From Terasakiella brassicae (lineage in GTDB: Bacteria > Pseudomonadota > Alphaproteobacteria > Rhodospirillales > Terasakiellaceae), in the NCBI RefSeq assembly GCF_014641495.1, contig NZ_BMHV01000004.1:157056-221055 (forward strand): a stretch of 64,000 bases of DNA. Direction: 5' to 3'. A program made the position numbers and the translations under genes. How positions within the stretch are numbered: the first letter of the stretch is position 1; each line of letters begins with the position of its first letter. Shown piece after piece: positions 48,287-58,118 of the stretch. Under the pieces are notes generated by a model that did not search any database, was not told the DNA's origin, and was given only the letters and a program-made list of their open reading frames with translations.

Positions 48287-49072
48287 TCAGATTGCCAGAT
48301 ATTCCTGACGCAATTCTGCGTTATCGAGAACTTCTTGCGCGGTTCCGTCAAAAACGATTTGGCCTGCATCCATGATAATGGCGCGGTCTGCCAGATGCAG
48401 GGCTGCAATCGCGTTCTGTTCTACGATGATCGTTGTGATACCGAGTTTTTTAATATCTTCCAGTGTCTTTTCGATCTCGTGAACGATAACCGGGGCCAAA
48501 CCTTCATAAGGTTCATCCAGCAATAACAATTTGATATCTTTGGCCAATGCGCGGGCAACGGCCAACATTTGCTGTTCCCCACCGGACAAAGTCACCCCGA
48601 TTTGGTTATGGCGTTCACCCAGACGGGGGAACAGTTCGTACAGGCGTTCGATCGACCAGCCTTTACGGCCTTCGATTTGTGCCAGTTCAAGGTTTTCCTG
48701 AACGGTCAGGCCGGGGATGATGCGGCGGTCTTCCGGCACAAGGGCCAGACCGGCGCGTGAGGCTTGAAACGACTTCATATCGTGAAGCGGTTCATGGTCG
48801 AGCCAGATTTCACCATGTTGAAGTTGTGGGTCATCCGTGCGGGCAAGCGCGCGCAGTGTGGATGTTTTTCCCGCACCGTTTCGCCCCAAAAGGGCGACGA
48901 TTTCACCTTCGTGAATGTCGAAACTGACCCCTTGGACGATGTAACTTTCACCGTAGTAGGCATGAACATCCCATACAGAGAAGAAAGCCGGGTCGGTCCC
49001 CTGCGATTTAATCGGTTGCAGGGTTTTTTTAAGCGGACCGCTATATTGTGATTGTGTGATTTTATCACTCAT
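48287..49072 (-). CDS. LIV/urea-type ABC importer, ATP-binding protein (LivF/UrtE-like)
   Basis: 261 residues. Walker A GRNGAGKT, ABC signature LSGGEQQMLAVARALA, Walker B LLLLDEPYEGLAP and a switch His region IIVEQNAIAAL. An extended N-terminus of about 30 residues precedes the usual start. YYGESYIVQGVSFD is typical of the LivF/UrtE group. It overlaps the LivG-like gene by four bases (ATGA). Confidence 0.93.
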   Translation of the reverse strand: MSDKITQSQYSGPLKKTLQPIKSQGTDPAFFSVWDVHAYYGESYIVQGVSFDIHEGEIVALLGRNGAGKTSTLRALARTDDPQLQHGEIWLDHEPLHDMKSFQASRAGLALVPEDRRIIPGLTVQENLELAQIEGRKGWSIERLYELFPRLGERHNQIGVTLSGGEQQMLAVARALAKDIKLLLLDEPYEGLAPVIVHEIEKTLEDIKKLGITTIIVEQNAIAALHLADRAIIMDAGQIVFDGTAQEVLDNAELRQEYLAI

Positions 49073-49845
49073 AGATGTGCCCCTCCGAGGTAGGCTTCTT
49101 GTACGCGCGCATCGCCCTTCATTTCCTGAGGGGCACCTTCCGCGATGATGTGTCCCCGTGCCAGAACACTTACTTTCGTCGCCAGCGAGAACACCACATG
49201 CATGTCGTGTTCGATGATGACTTTTGTAATTTTGCGTTCTTCGCCGATCTTTTTCAAAAGATCGATGGTGTTGTTGGTATCAGCACGCGCCATACCGGCG
49301 GTCGGTTCATCCAGCAACAACAGTTTGGGATCTTGCGCCAGACACATGGCCAGTTCCAGACGGCGTTTGTCACCGCGCGAAAGCGAACCGGAATGCATGT
49401 TACGTTTTTCCAGCAAACCGACATCGGACAGGATATGTTCGGCCGCGTCGGCAATTTCGCCGCGTGACAAAACACCCCCCCAGGAATTGAAGCGATAAGA
49501 TCCGTCCAAATGGGCCATAACCGGGATCATGGCATTTTCAAACAGGGTCAAGTCTTCAAAAACTTCCGGTGTCTGGAAGACACGAGAGATGCCTTTTTGG
49601 TTAATCGCGTGGGGAGGCAGACCGAACAGGGTTTCACCTTCCGGCTTGTTGCCATAGTAAAGGACGGTCCCTGTATCGGGAACCAAACGCCCGACCAGGC
49701 AGTTCAGGAAGGTGGATTTCCCTGCACCGTTCGGACCGATAATGGCATGAACGGAGCCTTCTTCGACAACCAGATTGACATCGTCAAGGGCTTTCAGGCC
49801 GGAGAAGTTTTTATTAACGCCTTCAACAGTAAGAATAGATGACAT
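49069..49845 (-). CDS. LIV/urea-type ABC importer, ATP-binding protein (LivG/UrtD-like)
   Basis: 258 residues. Walker A GPNGAGKST, signature GSLSRGDKRRLELAMCLA (a variant of LSGG, as is common in this subfamily), Walker B LLLLDEPTAGMARA, switch HDMHVVFSLA. It starts on the last base of the permease gene upstream, so the operon is tightly coupled. Confidence 0.94.
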   Translation of the reverse strand: MSSILTVEGVNKNFSGLKALDDVNLVVEEGSVHAIIGPNGAGKSTFLNCLVGRLVPDTGTVLYYGNKPEGETLFGLPPHAINQKGISRVFQTPEVFEDLTLFENAMIPVMAHLDGSYRFNSWGGVLSRGEIADAAEHILSDVGLLEKRNMHSGSLSRGDKRRLELAMCLAQDPKLLLLDEPTAGMARADTNNTIDLLKKIGEERKITKVIIEHDMHVVFSLATKVSVLARGHIIAEGAPQEMKGDARVQEAYLGGAHL

Positions 49846-50951
49846 TATTCTGCCCCTCCTGCGCTATGGGCTTCTTTTTCTTTTTTGAACTTGGCGGCAA
49901 TGCGGCGGAAGCCTTCCATTGCGCCACCGGGAAGAAAGATCACGATCAACATGAACAGAACGCCCAGTGTCAAGTGCCACCCTTTACCGACAAACAGGCT
50001 GGCGAAGGAAACCCAGATGCCTTGAATGAAGTCGGGCAGGAAACCGAAAACCTGATTGAGAACGGCATCATTAAAGGCAGAGAAAATGTTTTCGAAATAT
50101 TTGATCACAATCGCGCCGATGAACGGACCAAGAAGAGTCCCCACACCGCCCAGAATTGTCATCAGAACGACTTCACCAGAGGCTGTCCATTGCATCCGTT
50201 CCGCACCGGCAAGCGGGTCAATCACGACCATCAAGGCACCGGCAAGGCCCGCATACATCCCTGAAATCACAAAAGCGGAAAGCAGGTAAGGTTTGGTGTT
50301 CAAGCCTGTGTATTTCATGCGGTTCTGGTTGGATTTGACAGCCAGAAGCATCAGACCGAAAGAGGAACGATACAAACGCACGGAAATATAGAAACCGATG
50401 ATCAGAATGATCGCACAGAAGTAGAAACCGTTGTAGCCGCTTAAGCCCATGCCAAATAATTCTGTGGACGGTAAACCTTCTGTTGTTGCCGCATCCAGAA
50501 TGCGCGGGTCCGTGGCTGTCAAAGTCAGGCCGGTTTCCCCATTGGTGATTGGCGTCAGAACCGAATAGGCCATATTGTAGCACATTTGGGCAAAAGCCAA
50601 TGTCAGGATGGAGAAGTAAATCCCGGAACGACGCAGCGCGACAAACCCGATTGCCAGTGCAAACAAGCCGGAAACAGCAGTTGCAAATAAAACGGCAGGA
50701 ATTGCGTTCATGGTCAGCAGTTTAAAGGACCACATGGCGGTGTAGGAACCAATGCCCAGAAAGGCAGCGTGACCAAAGGAGAGATAGCCGGTAAAGCCGA
50801 ACAGGATGTTAAACCCGATGGCAAACAGACCGAAGATGGCAAATTTTTGCAACAGGTCGGGATAACCTGCGCCCACAATGCCGGCCCATAGCGGCATGGT
50901 CAGAATGACCGCACCGAAAATAAGCACAAGGATATTGTCTTTCATGTTCAT
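49845..50951 (-). CDS. LIV/urea-type ABC importer permease (LivM/UrtC-like)
   Basis: 368 residues with about ten hydrophobic helices. [20 protein letters not shown] is the hallmark of the LivM branch, and [17 protein letters not shown] with [13 protein letters not shown] follow as usual. It forms one half of the inner-membrane channel, with the LivH-like permease. Acidic/basic C-terminal tail (KFKKEKEAH). Confidence 0.94.
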   Translation of the reverse strand: MNMKDNILVLIFGAVILTMPLWAGIVGAGYPDLLQKFAIFGLFAIGFNILFGFTGYLSFGHAAFLGIGSYTAMWSFKLLTMNAIPAVLFATAVSGLFALAIGFVALRRSGIYFSILTLAFAQMCYNMAYSVLTPITNGETGLTLTATDPRILDAATTEGLPSTELFGMGLSGYNGFYFCAIILIIGFYISVRLYRSSFGLMLLAVKSNQNRMKYTGLNTKPYLLSAFVISGMYAGLAGALMVVIDPLAGAERMQWTASGEVVLMTILGGVGTLLGPFIGAIVIKYFENIFSAFNDAVLNQVFGFLPDFIQGIWVSFASLFVGKGWHLTLGVLFMLIVIFLPGGAMEGFRRIAAKFKKEKEAHSAGGAE

Positions 50952-50955
50952 ATGC

Positions 50956-51987
50956 TTAATCCTCCATCACGCCTTCACGACCCAGCAGGCCACGCGGACG
51001 AACCAACAAAATGATCACCGCGACGAGATAAATAATGATCTGGTCGATACCGGGCAGGATGGATTTAATTTCAGTCATCGATGCAAAGGATTGCAGGATG
51101 CCGAGCAAGAAACCAGCCGCAACCGCACCGGGCAGGGAGCCCATACCGCCAACCACAACAACGACGAAGGAAAGAACAAGGAATTCCATACCGATATGAT
51201 AATCCGGTGGCAGGACAGGTGTGTACATCACACCGGCCAGACCGGTTACCACGGCCGCGAGACCGAAGACGGTGGTGAATTTCTTGTCGATATCAATGCC
51301 GATCAGCCCAACGGTTTCGCGGTCCGCCATCCCGGCACGCACAACCATCCCGAAGGTGGTCAGTTGCAGGAAGGCGAAGACGGCACCGACAACAGCGAAA
51401 GCAAAGAGGAAGTAAATCAAACGCCACCACGGATAAACGATCGCATCGCTGAGGCCGAACCAGGCCCCGACATGGGCGGAACCGGAAACGATTTCAGGCG
51501 CCGGTGTCGGGATCGGATTGGCACCGAAATAGGCTTTGACCAGTTCCTGAAGAACGATGGCGAGACCGAAGGTGACAAGAATTTGTTCTGCGTGTGTGCG
51601 CTTATAGAAGCGTTGGATCAGGCCGCGTTCCATCACATATCCGACACCAAGCATGATGGGGATTGTAATCAGAAGGGCAAGCGGGACGGTCCAGTCGATG
51701 AGGGCCTTACCTGCATCACCAAACCAGATTTCCAAGTAAGGGACTTCTTTATAGGCCTCGAAAAAGGTGACACTTTCGTCGCGCACTTTCATTGACATGC
51801 TCAATACTTTTTGCAGCGAAACCGCGCAGAAAGAACCCAGCATGAAGAGCGCGCCGTGGGCGAAGTTAACTACGCCAAGTGTCCCGAAGATAAGGGTCAG
51901 ACCAAGTGCGATCAGCGCATAAGCGCCCCCCTTATCAAGACCGTTGAGAAGTTGTAAGAAAACAGCTTCCATAGCTCTCAATTCCAA
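50956..51987 (-). CDS. LIV/urea-type ABC importer permease (LivH/UrtB-like)
   Basis: 343 residues, about eight hydrophobic helices. [40 protein letters not shown] and [18 protein letters not shown] are typical of the LivH branch. It pairs with the LivM-like permease. The operon order is binding protein, permease, permease, ATPase, ATPase. Confidence 0.94.
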   Translation of the reverse strand: MELRAMEAVFLQLLNGLDKGGAYALIALGLTLIFGTLGVVNFAHGALFMLGSFCAVSLQKVLSMSMKVRDESVTFFEAYKEVPYLEIWFGDAGKALIDWTVPLALLITIPIMLGVGYVMERGLIQRFYKRTHAEQILVTFGLAIVLQELVKAYFGANPIPTPAPEIVSGSAHVGAWFGLSDAIVYPWWRLIYFLFAFAVVGAVFAFLQLTTFGMVVRAGMADRETVGLIGIDIDKKFTTVFGLAAVVTGLAGVMYTPVLPPDYHIGMEFLVLSFVVVVVGGMGSLPGAVAAGFLLGILQSFASMTEIKSILPGIDQIIIYLVAVIILLVRPRGLLGREGVMED

Positions 51988-52062
51988 AAATCGGTATTAA
52001 ATTTGTTTTTAAAAGAATGGTCGCCCCTGAAACAGAGAGCGACCATTCACTGTCATTTAAAA

Positions 52063-53391
52063 TTAGACTTTGTACGGGCCTAATTCGCCACCAAAGATCT
52101 TGGCGTCGTAAGTGACAACTTCTCTCGGAACTTCTTTAACGATTTCAAGAAGATCGAACTGAGAAGACGGGTTTTGGTTACCGCGTACCACAAGAACATT
52201 TTTGAAGCACTGATGGTCTTCTGCACGGTAAAGGGTTGGGCCGTTGCCCATGCCGTCAAATTCAAAGCCTTCAAGGGCCTTGATCATTTCCGGCGGATAG
52301 AATGTACCTGCAACTTCACAAGCATTTGCATAGAGCAAAGTCTGGCAATAGCACGTATGGGCAGCCTGTGACGGCGGGAAGCCGTACTCTTGACCGAAGG
52401 ATTTTACAAAGGCTTGCGAACCAGCATCTTGCAATGCCCAGTTCCAACCTGTTGTCCCCAGAATACCTTTGATGTTGTCGCCTGCACCTTGTGCCATCAA
52501 ACGAGAGAACAGCGGAACGATGATTTCGAACTGCTTGCCGTTGACTTGCTTGTCTTTCAGGCCGAACTGAATGGACTGTGTCAGCGAGTTGATCATGTCT
52601 TTACCATAGTGGTTCAGGATCAACACATCGGCACCGGAGTTCAGAACAGGGGTGATGTACTGAGAGAAGTCACCCGCACCAACCGGGGTTTTCACGGTTG
52701 CAACGGTTTCCCAACCCAGACCTTCTGTGGTGTTTTTGATGGATTCTTCTTGCGTCCAGCCCCATGTGTAGTCGGCTGTCAGGTGATAGGCGCGACGATC
52801 AATCCCCAGTTCTTCTTTCAATACCGGCCCCAGTGCAACACCGGACATATAAGCATTGAAGAAGTGACGGAAACCATAACGACGCTTGTCTTTACCTGTG
52901 GTGTCGTTGGAGTGTGTCAGGCCAGCCATGAAGATGACGCCGGCTTCCTGGCACAAAGATTGAACGGCAATAGCCACACCGGAAGAAGACCCGCCGGTAA
53001 TCATCAACGCGCCGTCTTTTTCGATCATACGTTTTGCAGAAGAACGCGCCGCATCAGATTTTGTTTGTGTATCACCCGTTACGAATTCTACTTTTTTACC
53101 CAGAACACCGTTGCCCTTAAGGGACAGCGGTTTCATGGTGTTGAGCATACCGCCATCGCCTTCACCATTCAGGTGTTTTACGGCCAGTTTGTATGCACGC
53201 AGCTCGTCTGCGCCTTCGTCTGCGTAGGCACCGGTTTGCGGAACGTTAAAGCCCAAAGTAATGGACTTATTGTTACCCGGATTGTTTACGAAGTCTGCGC
53301 CCCATGCGTTACGTGTAAAGAATGACGGTGCGGCAACGCCTGCTGCTGCGACCGCTGTACCCTTCATAAACGAGCGACGATTTACTTTCAT
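52063..53391 (-). CDS. ABC importer substrate-binding protein, Tat signal
   Basis: 442 residues from ATG 53391; an ATG at 53433 adds 14 residues. The N-terminus MKVNRRSFMKGTAVAAAGVA is a twin-arginine signal, so the protein is folded before export. The body is a LIV-type periplasmic binding protein (GFNVPQTGAYADEGADELRA, ITGGSSSGVAIAVQ, HLTADYTWGWTQEES, VLILNHYGKDM). Ligand is not readable; amino acids, urea or short amides are all possible. A cysteine-rich segment (HTCYCQTLLYANACE) is unusual. Confidence 0.9.
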   Translation of the reverse strand: MKVNRRSFMKGTAVAAAGVAAPSFFTRNAWGADFVNNPGNNKSITLGFNVPQTGAYADEGADELRAYKLAVKHLNGEGDGGMLNTMKPLSLKGNGVLGKKVEFVTGDTQTKSDAARSSAKRMIEKDGALMITGGSSSGVAIAVQSLCQEAGVIFMAGLTHSNDTTGKDKRRYGFRHFFNAYMSGVALGPVLKEELGIDRRAYHLTADYTWGWTQEESIKNTTEGLGWETVATVKTPVGAGDFSQYITPVLNSGADVLILNHYGKDMINSLTQSIQFGLKDKQVNGKQFEIIVPLFSRLMAQGAGDNIKGILGTTGWNWALQDAGSQAFVKSFGQEYGFPPSQAAHTCYCQTLLYANACEVAGTFYPPEMIKALEGFEFDGMGNGPTLYRAEDHQCFKNVLVVRGNQNPSSQFDLLEIVKEVPREVVTYDAKIFGGELGPYKV

Positions 53392-53618
53392 ATCTACCAA
53401 AGTCTTACTCCCTGTTTGGTTGACATTTATCATTAAGAATTTCCGGTATGATTTTTCGGTTATCCGTCAATTCTAAGCTATTTTTGACCTTACGGTACTT
53501 TTGTAATTATTTAATAGAAGTACAGGTAATTTTTAAAAAGAACAATAAGCCTTTGACGTAACGTTATTTTTTTGTCAATTTTATAAAATGATTTTATGTG
53601 AAGTTGTAAATTATTGAC

Positions 53619-53631
53619 ATTGCGCTGCAAT
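53619..53631. promoter_or_regulatory. Palindrome ATTGC-N3-GCAAT before the ScfR gene
   Basis: A perfect inverted repeat of two five-base arms 27 bp before the ScfR start, in the region divergent from the ABC importer. Such TTGC/GCAA-type palindromes fit autoregulation by ScfR/RamB-like proteins. Site function is inferred. Confidence 0.35.
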
Positions 53632-53657
53632 ATTTTTTCTGACCGGAGAGACAGGTA

Positions 53658-55226
53658 ATGGCCCGTGCCCCTATTGGATTGAAAATCAAGAAACAACGAA
53701 AACAGGTCGGCGTGACGCAGGCACAATTGGCGGAACGCTTGGGTATTTCGGGGTCGTATCTCAACCTGATTGAAAATAATAAACGGGCAATTGGCGGTAA
53801 ATTGCTGCAACGCATCTCTCAGGAGCTTGGGCTGGATATCGGTTCGCTGGATGGGGAAAGTGATCGTCGCCTGATTATGGATTTAAATGAACTGACCACG
53901 GATCCTTTATTTCAGAATATGGATTTAACGCATGCGACAGCACCGAGTCTTGTCGGGCAGCATCCGCGCTGGGCACGGGCTTTAAAAATTCTTTACCGGA
54001 CCTATGTGGATCAGGGGCAAACAATCAAGGCACTTTCCGAACGTCTTAATTATGCGCCTTATATTGATGATGCTATTTTCCAGATGTTGACGAATGCAAC
54101 GGCGATCCGCTCTTCCTCTGAAATTCTGGGAACGGCACCGGATATGAAAGAGGCTGACCGTGCGCAGTTTTTGTCTATTCTTTCTGAAGAAAGTCAAAAA
54201 TTGGCAGGGGTGGCTGCCGGACTGGGTAATTTTCTGGATAATGCAAAAGTCCAGACCCGGTCCATGACACCCGCTGAAGAAGTCGATGACTTTGTCATGG
54301 ATCATCAGGGATTTTTCCCAACACTTGAAAATGCGGCGGCGGATATGCTGGCGGAGGCGGACTTTCATGGCGGGGATACAGAACGTGTCATTCAGGATTT
54401 TCTGGAACGAAAATTCGATGTGAAAGTGACCTTTTCAAAAGATCGTGAAATTGGCTTTGTCGGCAAATTGCATCAATGCAGCTACAACCCGATCAAACGT
54501 GTGTTAAGTGTACCGTCTTATGCATCGGCCCTTACACGACGTTATGAAATGGCCTGTTTGTTGGTTGAATTGTCCTGGGTAGATTTGATCTCTGAAGAAA
54601 TTCGAAAATCTGATTTTTTGATCTCTGCGGCTGCGCAGGAACTTGCAGCCATTGCGTTGATTTCGTATTCGGCACGCGCCTTGTTGATGCCGTATGATGA
54701 ATTTCTCGAAGATGCGGTGCGCGAACGTTATGATGTGGATGTCTTATCGCGTAAATATACGGTTAGCTTTTTACAAGCCGCCAGTCGTCTGGTCAGTTTG
54801 CGAAAACCAAAATCGGAAGGGATCCCTTTTGCCCTGATGCATATTAATCCGGCAGGTCGTATTATTAAACGGTTGACGCTGCCGCGTCTGCCCATTCCCC
54901 GCCACGGGAATGCATGTCCTTTGTGGGATATATACAGTTCTTTTCAGACACCGGGGCGCATTGTGCGCCAGATTACGTTGTTCCCTAATAAAGAACGCTT
55001 TTTGTTTTTTGCAAAGGCTGAGGCCTCCGACCAGCATGGTTATTCTCAACCGCGTGTTCTCAAGGCCACGATGTTGGCCTGTGAGACTTTGCACGCCGAA
55101 CAGACTGTTTATGCTGATGGACTGGATATGAGTTCTGAGAAATTGAGTGATCGGGTCGGTTTAAGCTGCCGTTTATGCAGTTGGCAAGATTGTGCCCATC
55201 GTGAAGAAGCGCCGATCCTGTCGTGA
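53658..55226 (+). CDS. ScfR-type short-chain fatty acyl transcriptional regulator
   Basis: 522 residues. HTH_3 domain at about 8-62 (KKQRKQVGVTQAQLAERLGI, SGSYLNLIENNKR), a middle region with an IrrE-like fold (TRRYEMACLLVELSW), and a DUF2083 C-terminal domain ending in GLSCRLCSWQDCAHREEAP with a Cys cluster. This matches the RamB/MccR/ScfR family that senses acyl-CoA and controls acetate, propionate or glyoxylate genes. It is divergent from the ABC importer; its targets are not shown here. Confidence 0.9.
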   Translation: MARAPIGLKIKKQRKQVGVTQAQLAERLGISGSYLNLIENNKRAIGGKLLQRISQELGLDIGSLDGESDRRLIMDLNELTTDPLFQNMDLTHATAPSLVGQHPRWARALKILYRTYVDQGQTIKALSERLNYAPYIDDAIFQMLTNATAIRSSSEILGTAPDMKEADRAQFLSILSEESQKLAGVAAGLGNFLDNAKVQTRSMTPAEEVDDFVMDHQGFFPTLENAAADMLAEADFHGGDTERVIQDFLERKFDVKVTFSKDREIGFVGKLHQCSYNPIKRVLSVPSYASALTRRYEMACLLVELSWVDLISEEIRKSDFLISAAAQELAAIALISYSARALLMPYDEFLEDAVRERYDVDVLSRKYTVSFLQAASRLVSLRKPKSEGIPFALMHINPAGRIIKRLTLPRLPIPRHGNACPLWDIYSSFQTPGRIVRQITLFPNKERFLFFAKAEASDQHGYSQPRVLKATMLACETLHAEQTVYADGLDMSSEKLSDRVGLSCRLCSWQDCAHREEAPILS

Positions 55227-55299
55227 CCAATAGGGGGTGCTGAATATTTTCAGTTATGATATAAAGGCCACTCATTTCAGTCTGTAAGGAGGGGGAGAG

Positions 55300-55851
55300 A
55301 TGAAAACGATTATTGCAGGCTCACGTCAAATTGAAGATAAGGAAGCCTTGGCACAGACCATTGCCGCATCCGGTTTTGAAATTACGGAAGTTGTATCCGG
55401 CACATGTCGTGGCGTAGATGTCATGGGCGAGGAATGGGGGCGGGCCAATGGTGTTCCTGTGCGACCATTTCCCGCAGATTGGCTGACGCATGGACGTGTT
55501 GCCGGTGAGTTACGTAACCGGGATATGGCCCATTATGCCGATGCGCTGGTCTTGTTGTGGGACGGAAAAAGTCCGGGGGCGAGCTGCATGTTACGCGAAG
55601 CCAACAAAGCAGGGATCAAAATTCATACCCAAATTTACGGGGTTGATATGGGGGATCTTGAAAAACTGGAACGTGACATTGTTGATTATGTCAACGCAGG
55701 CAAAGGACGTATTATTTTCAAGGATGGACACTGGAGTTGGGAAGTCGCGAACGAAGATGCCCCGAACCTGTGTGACGAGGCCATTAGTGAGCTGATCCGC
55801 ATGGATATCATGCAGGAAGAAACCCTTACGGTTTTGAAGTTTGCAGGCTGA
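55300..55851 (+). CDS. SLOG-superfamily DUF2493 protein
   Basis: 183 residues. IIAGSRQIEDKEAL, VVSGTCRGVDVMGEEW, RPFPADWLTHGRVAGELRN and LVLLWDGKSPGASCM are the nucleotide-binding motifs of the YspA/DUF2493 SLOG fold. An extra ~70-residue C-terminal part (IIFKDGHWSWEVANEDAPNL) is not part of the standard domain. These proteins are thought to bind nucleotide-derived ligands and are frequent in phages and islands. AAGGAGGGGGAG is a very strong ribosome site. Confidence 0.8.
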   Translation: MKTIIAGSRQIEDKEALAQTIAASGFEITEVVSGTCRGVDVMGEEWGRANGVPVRPFPADWLTHGRVAGELRNRDMAHYADALVLLWDGKSPGASCMLREANKAGIKIHTQIYGVDMGDLEKLERDIVDYVNAGKGRIIFKDGHWSWEVANEDAPNLCDEAISELIRMDIMQEETLTVLKFAG

Positions 55852-55978
55852 TTTCTTCTGCTTTGTGCGTTCCGCCCTGCTTCGGTTTGGTTTTCTCGCA
55901 TTCGATACATTGACCGATCTTCAGGCGTTTGCATCGTGCCTGTGTTGCGGGTTTGCAGGGCGGGGTCGCTTTTTTCAT
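55826..55978 (-). CDS. Small Cys-rich basic ORF after phnA
   Basis: 50 codons starting one base after the PhnA stop, overlapping the 3' end of the convergent SLOG gene by 26 bases. The product is basic and has four Cys in a C-x8-C-x7-C-x2-C arrangement (PPCKPATQARC, QCIEC), which could bind a metal. Position and an intact frame suggest a real operon member, but it is short and I know no family. Confidence 0.4.
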   Translation of the reverse strand: MKKATPPCKPATQARCKRLKIGQCIECEKTKPKQGGTHKAEEISLQTSKP

Positions 55979-55979
55979 G

Positions 55980-56528
55980 TTAAGTGGATTTTTTCACGAA
56001 CTTTGTCAAAATAACAATCTGCTGCCCGCTGACACGGCCTTCGATATGTTCTGCATTATCGGGAACCAGCGAGATATTGCGCACGGCTGTTCCGCGTTTG
56101 GCGGTAAATCCACCGCCTTTCACATTCAGGTCTTTGATCAGAATGACCGTGTCGCCCGCTTCTAACAACGCACCATTGCTGTCGATATGTTTGACATCGT
56201 CGTCATCATCTGCGTCTTGTGCCATGCCTGCTTTGGCTTTTTGCAGGACATCATCTTCCAGATAAAGCATATCAAGCGCGTCTTGTGCCCAGCCTTCGCC
56301 TTTTTGTGCCAATGTGGTCAACAAACGCCAAGCCATGATTTGCACACCGCTTTCCTGTGACCACATGCTGTCGTTCAGGCAACGCCAATGATGGACATCC
56401 ATTGTGTCGTTATTTTCAATCTGGCCTTTACAGGTATCGCAGACCGTAATGGTTTCCTCGGCTGTAACGTCAAAGGTTGAAAGTGCGTCCGTGCTGGAAC
56501 ACAGGTCGCATTGGGAAGCGAGGCTCAT
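55980..56528 (-). CDS. PhnA/YjdM domain protein
   Basis: 182 residues. N-terminal zinc ribbon (CDLC at 8-11, CDTC at 31-34), a helical middle, and a C-terminal PhnA domain (LLEAGDTVILIKDLNVKGGG, KRGTAVRNISLV, IVILTKFVKK). Named after the phn region of E. coli but not needed for phosphonate breakdown; the function is unclear. Followed closely by a 50-codon Cys-rich ORF. Confidence 0.92.
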   Translation of the reverse strand: MSLASQCDLCSSTDALSTFDVTAEETITVCDTCKGQIENNDTMDVHHWRCLNDSMWSQESGVQIMAWRLLTTLAQKGEGWAQDALDMLYLEDDVLQKAKAGMAQDADDDDDVKHIDSNGALLEAGDTVILIKDLNVKGGGFTAKRGTAVRNISLVPDNAEHIEGRVSGQQIVILTKFVKKST

Positions 56529-56612
56529 GGTCGCAATGTCCTATTTAATAATGTAAAATGATGGCGCGCTTTTAGCAGGAAATTCGCGTTTTGCATAGGG
56601 GGAGGACGAAAT

Positions 56613-58118
56613 TTAATTGCGTCCAAAGCTGATCCCTTGCGCCAAGGGCATGTCATGGGAATAATTGATGGCGTTGGTTGTCCTGCGCATATAGTTACGC
56701 CAGGCGTCTGATCCGGTTTCACGATCACCACCGGTTTCTTTTTCACCGCCGAAGGCCCCGCCGATCTCGGCACCACTTGGGCCCATGTTGACATTGGCAA
56801 TTCCGCAGTCTGACCCGTTGACACTGAGGAAATATTCAACCTCCTGCATATTGTCAGAAATAATGCAGGAGGATAGTCCTTGCGGGACGTCATTATGTAA
56901 ATGTATGGCGGTATCAAAATCATCATAATCGACGATATACAGGATGGGGGCGAAGGTTTCTTCACGCATGATCGGGGTTTGTGTCGGCATTTTCACAATG
57001 GCAGGGGTGACGTAGTAGGCTTCTGAATAGATATCTTCCAGAACGCGTTCGCCGCCGCTGCGCACTTCCCCCCCTTCGGATTTTGCCCGGTTGAGGGTGG
57101 ATTGGAATTTTTCAAAGGCGGCCTTGTCAATCAAGGGGCCAACCAAAGTGTCTTCGTTTAATGGATTGCCGATTTTCAGGCTGGCATAAGCTTGCTCAAT
57201 CCGGTTGAGCAATTCTTTGCTGAGGCTAGAATGAACAAAAATACGGCGCAAGGAGGTGCACCGTTGCCCACAGGTTCCGACCGCCCCAAAAACAATGGCC
57301 CGAACGGCAAGGTCGAGATTGGCATGTGCGGTGACGATCATGGCATTGTTACCGCCCAGTTCCAGAATGCGCCGACCAAATCGTTGGGCGACACTGAGGG
57401 CAACGGAACGGCCCATACTGGTCGATCCGGTCGCACTGACCAGGGCCATATGCGGATTACTGACGAGGGATTTACTGTGTGTTGCGCCGCCGATGATGGC
57501 TTGTGCGAGATCGTCGGGGGCCTCGTCCCCGAATTTGTCAATGGCGCGCAACAGGGCGTTGAGGGTGGCGATACCGGACAAGGGCGATTTTTCCGAGGGT
57601 TTTAAAATAATGGGATCACCACAGATCAAGGCATTTGCAGCATTCCATGCAAAGACAGCACAAGGAAAGTTGAAAGCGGTGATAATAGCAACCGGGCCAA
57701 GGGGATGCCATTGTTCCATCATGCGGTGTTCTGGGCGTTCGCTGGTGATGGTTTTACCAAAGAGTTGACGTGATTGCCCGACGCAGAGGTCACAAATGTC
57801 AATCGCTTCTTGCACCTCGCCCAAGCCTTCTTGCAGAATTTTGCCAACTTCGAAGGAAATAAGTGTGCCAATCTGTTCTTTACAGGCGCGTAACTCTTCC
57901 CCCCACAGGCGGACGAGTTCCCCCCGGCGTGGGGCCGGGATATTGCGCCATTTTAAGAAAGCCGTCTGTGAACGTTCTGCCATTTGGCTGATTTCGTTCA
58001 AGGGCGTTTGAAAGACTTTGGCGATGGTGGACCCATCAATGGGACTGATGACACTGAGATCGCCATTGCCGTCAATGGGCAGTTCCAAGTCTTCTAAAAT
58101 ATTGCGAAGGTGGGGCAT
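56613..58118 (-). CDS. Aldehyde dehydrogenase, ALDH7-like (piperideine-6-carboxylate dehydrogenase)
   Basis: 501 residues. AFNFPCAVFAWNAANALICG binds NAD, ILELGGNNAMIV holds the general base, and GQRCTSLRR the catalytic Cys; NVNMGPSGAEIGGAFGGEKETGG is typical of the antiquitin (ALDH7) group, which converts 2-aminoadipate-6-semialdehyde / piperideine-6-carboxylate to 2-aminoadipate. It follows the saccharopine-dehydrogenase-like gene with no gap, giving a two-step lysine-degradation operon. Substrate is inferred from the pair. Confidence 0.9.
   Translation of the reverse strand: MPHLRNILEDLELPIDGNGDLSVISPIDGSTIAKVFQTPLNEISQMAERSQTAFLKWRNIPAPRRGELVRLWGEELRACKEQIGTLISFEVGKILQEGLGEVQEAIDICDLCVGQSRQLFGKTITSERPEHRMMEQWHPLGPVAIITAFNFPCAVFAWNAANALICGDPIILKPSEKSPLSGIATLNALLRAIDKFGDEAPDDLAQAIIGGATHSKSLVSNPHMALVSATGSTSMGRSVALSVAQRFGRRILELGGNNAMIVTAHANLDLAVRAIVFGAVGTCGQRCTSLRRIFVHSSLSKELLNRIEQAYASLKIGNPLNEDTLVGPLIDKAAFEKFQSTLNRAKSEGGEVRSGGERVLEDIYSEAYYVTPAIVKMPTQTPIMREETFAPILYIVDYDDFDTAIHLHNDVPQGLSSCIISDNMQEVEYFLSVNGSDCGIANVNMGPSGAEIGGAFGGEKETGGDRETGSDAWRNYMRRTTNAINYSHDMPLAQGISFGRN

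Noticed and set aside
52390..53325. 311-codon open frame opposite the substrate-binding protein gene
   Set aside because: Antisense shadow of a well-supported gene; no domain or start signal.
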